A stretch of 64,000 bases of DNA from Hymenolepis diminuta. Taxonomy: Eukaryota > Platyhelminthes > Cestoda > Cyclophyllidea > Hymenolepididae. Location of the stretch: assembly GCA_900708905.1 (NCBI GenBank), contig CAADRB010000016.1, positions 1,066,357 to 1,130,356 on the forward strand, in the 5' to 3' direction. This document shows positions 63,152-64,000 of the stretch, one piece after another. The notes beneath the pieces are model-generated. The model ran no database searches. It was not told the DNA's origin and saw only the letters and a list, made by a program, of their open reading frames with translations. The position numbers were made by a program, and so were the translations under genes. How positions within the stretch are numbered: position 1 is the stretch's first letter; each line of letters opens with the position of its first letter.

Positions 63152-64000
63152 CAAGGTATATCAGTCAGAAACCCTGTGGGTACACTGAGAATAAGTAGCT
63201 GGTACAAAGATCCTAAATGCTTCAAAAAGCACAATTTTTTGAAACAAGCTAAAGATTTTTCAGGATCATAGTTGTTATTCAAATAAATCTGCTCTAATTA
63301 TGCCTTTATTTTCGCTTAAACCGACAATATTTTGATGTTTAGTCAGCTTGTTTACTAGTACGAAATGAGATCACACAAACAGTAAACATGGAAGTATCCC
63401 GTGTTTCTCCTTATTGTTGATAATAGAATTTGTTTTGATGAAGAAAATTACAAGACACGGGCTTAACATCCTTACTACTGCCTTGGCTCAGAGCCAAATT
63501 ACGATCCTTTTAGTCCCGCGTTCTCTTTATGATAGATGGCTAGGTGAATTGTGAACCAGTGTGGGTTGCATTTCAAATTGCTTTGCACGGCTTGTAAAGA
63601 AGTTTGGCTATGTAACCAACCTTCTAAATTTTGCTTCCAAATGTTAGGTTTCTTATAATCCTTCCGGAGTGAGAGATTGTCTGTGCAATACAAAACGAAG
63701 AGAAATTGAGTTTTGCTTGAAAGCCATGCTTCTTTCTTGTCGAATTCGTTAGCATCATGAGAGCTGCATAATATTTTATAGGATCATTCTGCTTTCTCGA
63801 CCTTTGAGAGTAAAATGGCTAGACTAAGTAGACACCTGTTATTTACTCTACATAATATGATGTGATCTAGCAAGGCCGTATTCACCCTGACGCCTTATTG
63901 ACCTTTTATGCGTAGTTTCGAAACATTACAGGCACTACCACCAATCTTAGATGTATGTCTACTTCAGCTATCGCACAAACTAGAACTTGATAGTGTAGTT

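Larger units (their letters stand above)
60241..64000. other. Non-coding right end of the window
   Basis: Apart from the SINE-head trace at 61000, family H at 62155 and the TA tract at 63130, no gene or RNA is seen. The open frame on the minus strand at 63499-63693 is not recognised. Confidence 0.5.

Noticed and set aside
1..64000. CRISPR arrays, operons, ribosome binding sites or other prokaryotic features
   Set aside because: Spliced gene structure, SINE and mariner remnants show this is animal DNA; no regularly spaced direct repeats were seen.

Overview
The window is eukaryotic, AT-rich nuclear DNA from an animal, most likely an invertebrate. Evidence: one gene with GT-AG introns encoding an animal Polycomb (CBX) chromodomain protein, a decayed mariner transposon, old tRNA-derived SINEs, many microsatellites and two runs of N (12675-12750, 33267-33316) that mark scaffold gaps. 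The Pc-type chromodomain, the C-box and the mariner type all occur in arthropods, which is my first guess. A flatworm or another invertebrate is not excluded, because no ribosomal, mitochondrial or otherwise diagnostic sequence is present.

Layout. 1-13.6 kb: AT-rich non-coding DNA with one clear SINE (about 1.35-1.57 kb), two other old repeats (9.5 and 10.1 kb) and a few palindromic sites. 13.7-14.2 kb: a promoter-like block with six CCAAT/ATTGG boxes. 14.2-17.4 kb: the only gene I can support, a four-exon Polycomb/CBX gene on the + strand, predicted 673 residues, with an N-terminal chromodomain, an internal Ring1-binding C-box, a proline-rich tail and a PIDLS (CtBP-type) motif eight residues from the end. 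17.4-64 kb: no further gene. This part holds dispersed repeats: SINE copies in both orientations (densest at 28.2-30.7 kb), a second dispersed family 'B' (38.7-47.6 kb and 9.5 kb), several two-copy families, a mariner remnant with TIRs and TA duplication (39874-40880), and purine-rich or G-rich tracts.

How it works together: the CBX protein would read H3K27me3 through its chromodomain, join PRC1 through the C-box and possibly recruit CtBP through the terminal motif. Everything else looks like decayed mobile DNA or spacer. Repeat boundaries are by eye and approximate. Nearly all open frames over 60 codons outside the CBX gene look like chance frames or lie in repeats.
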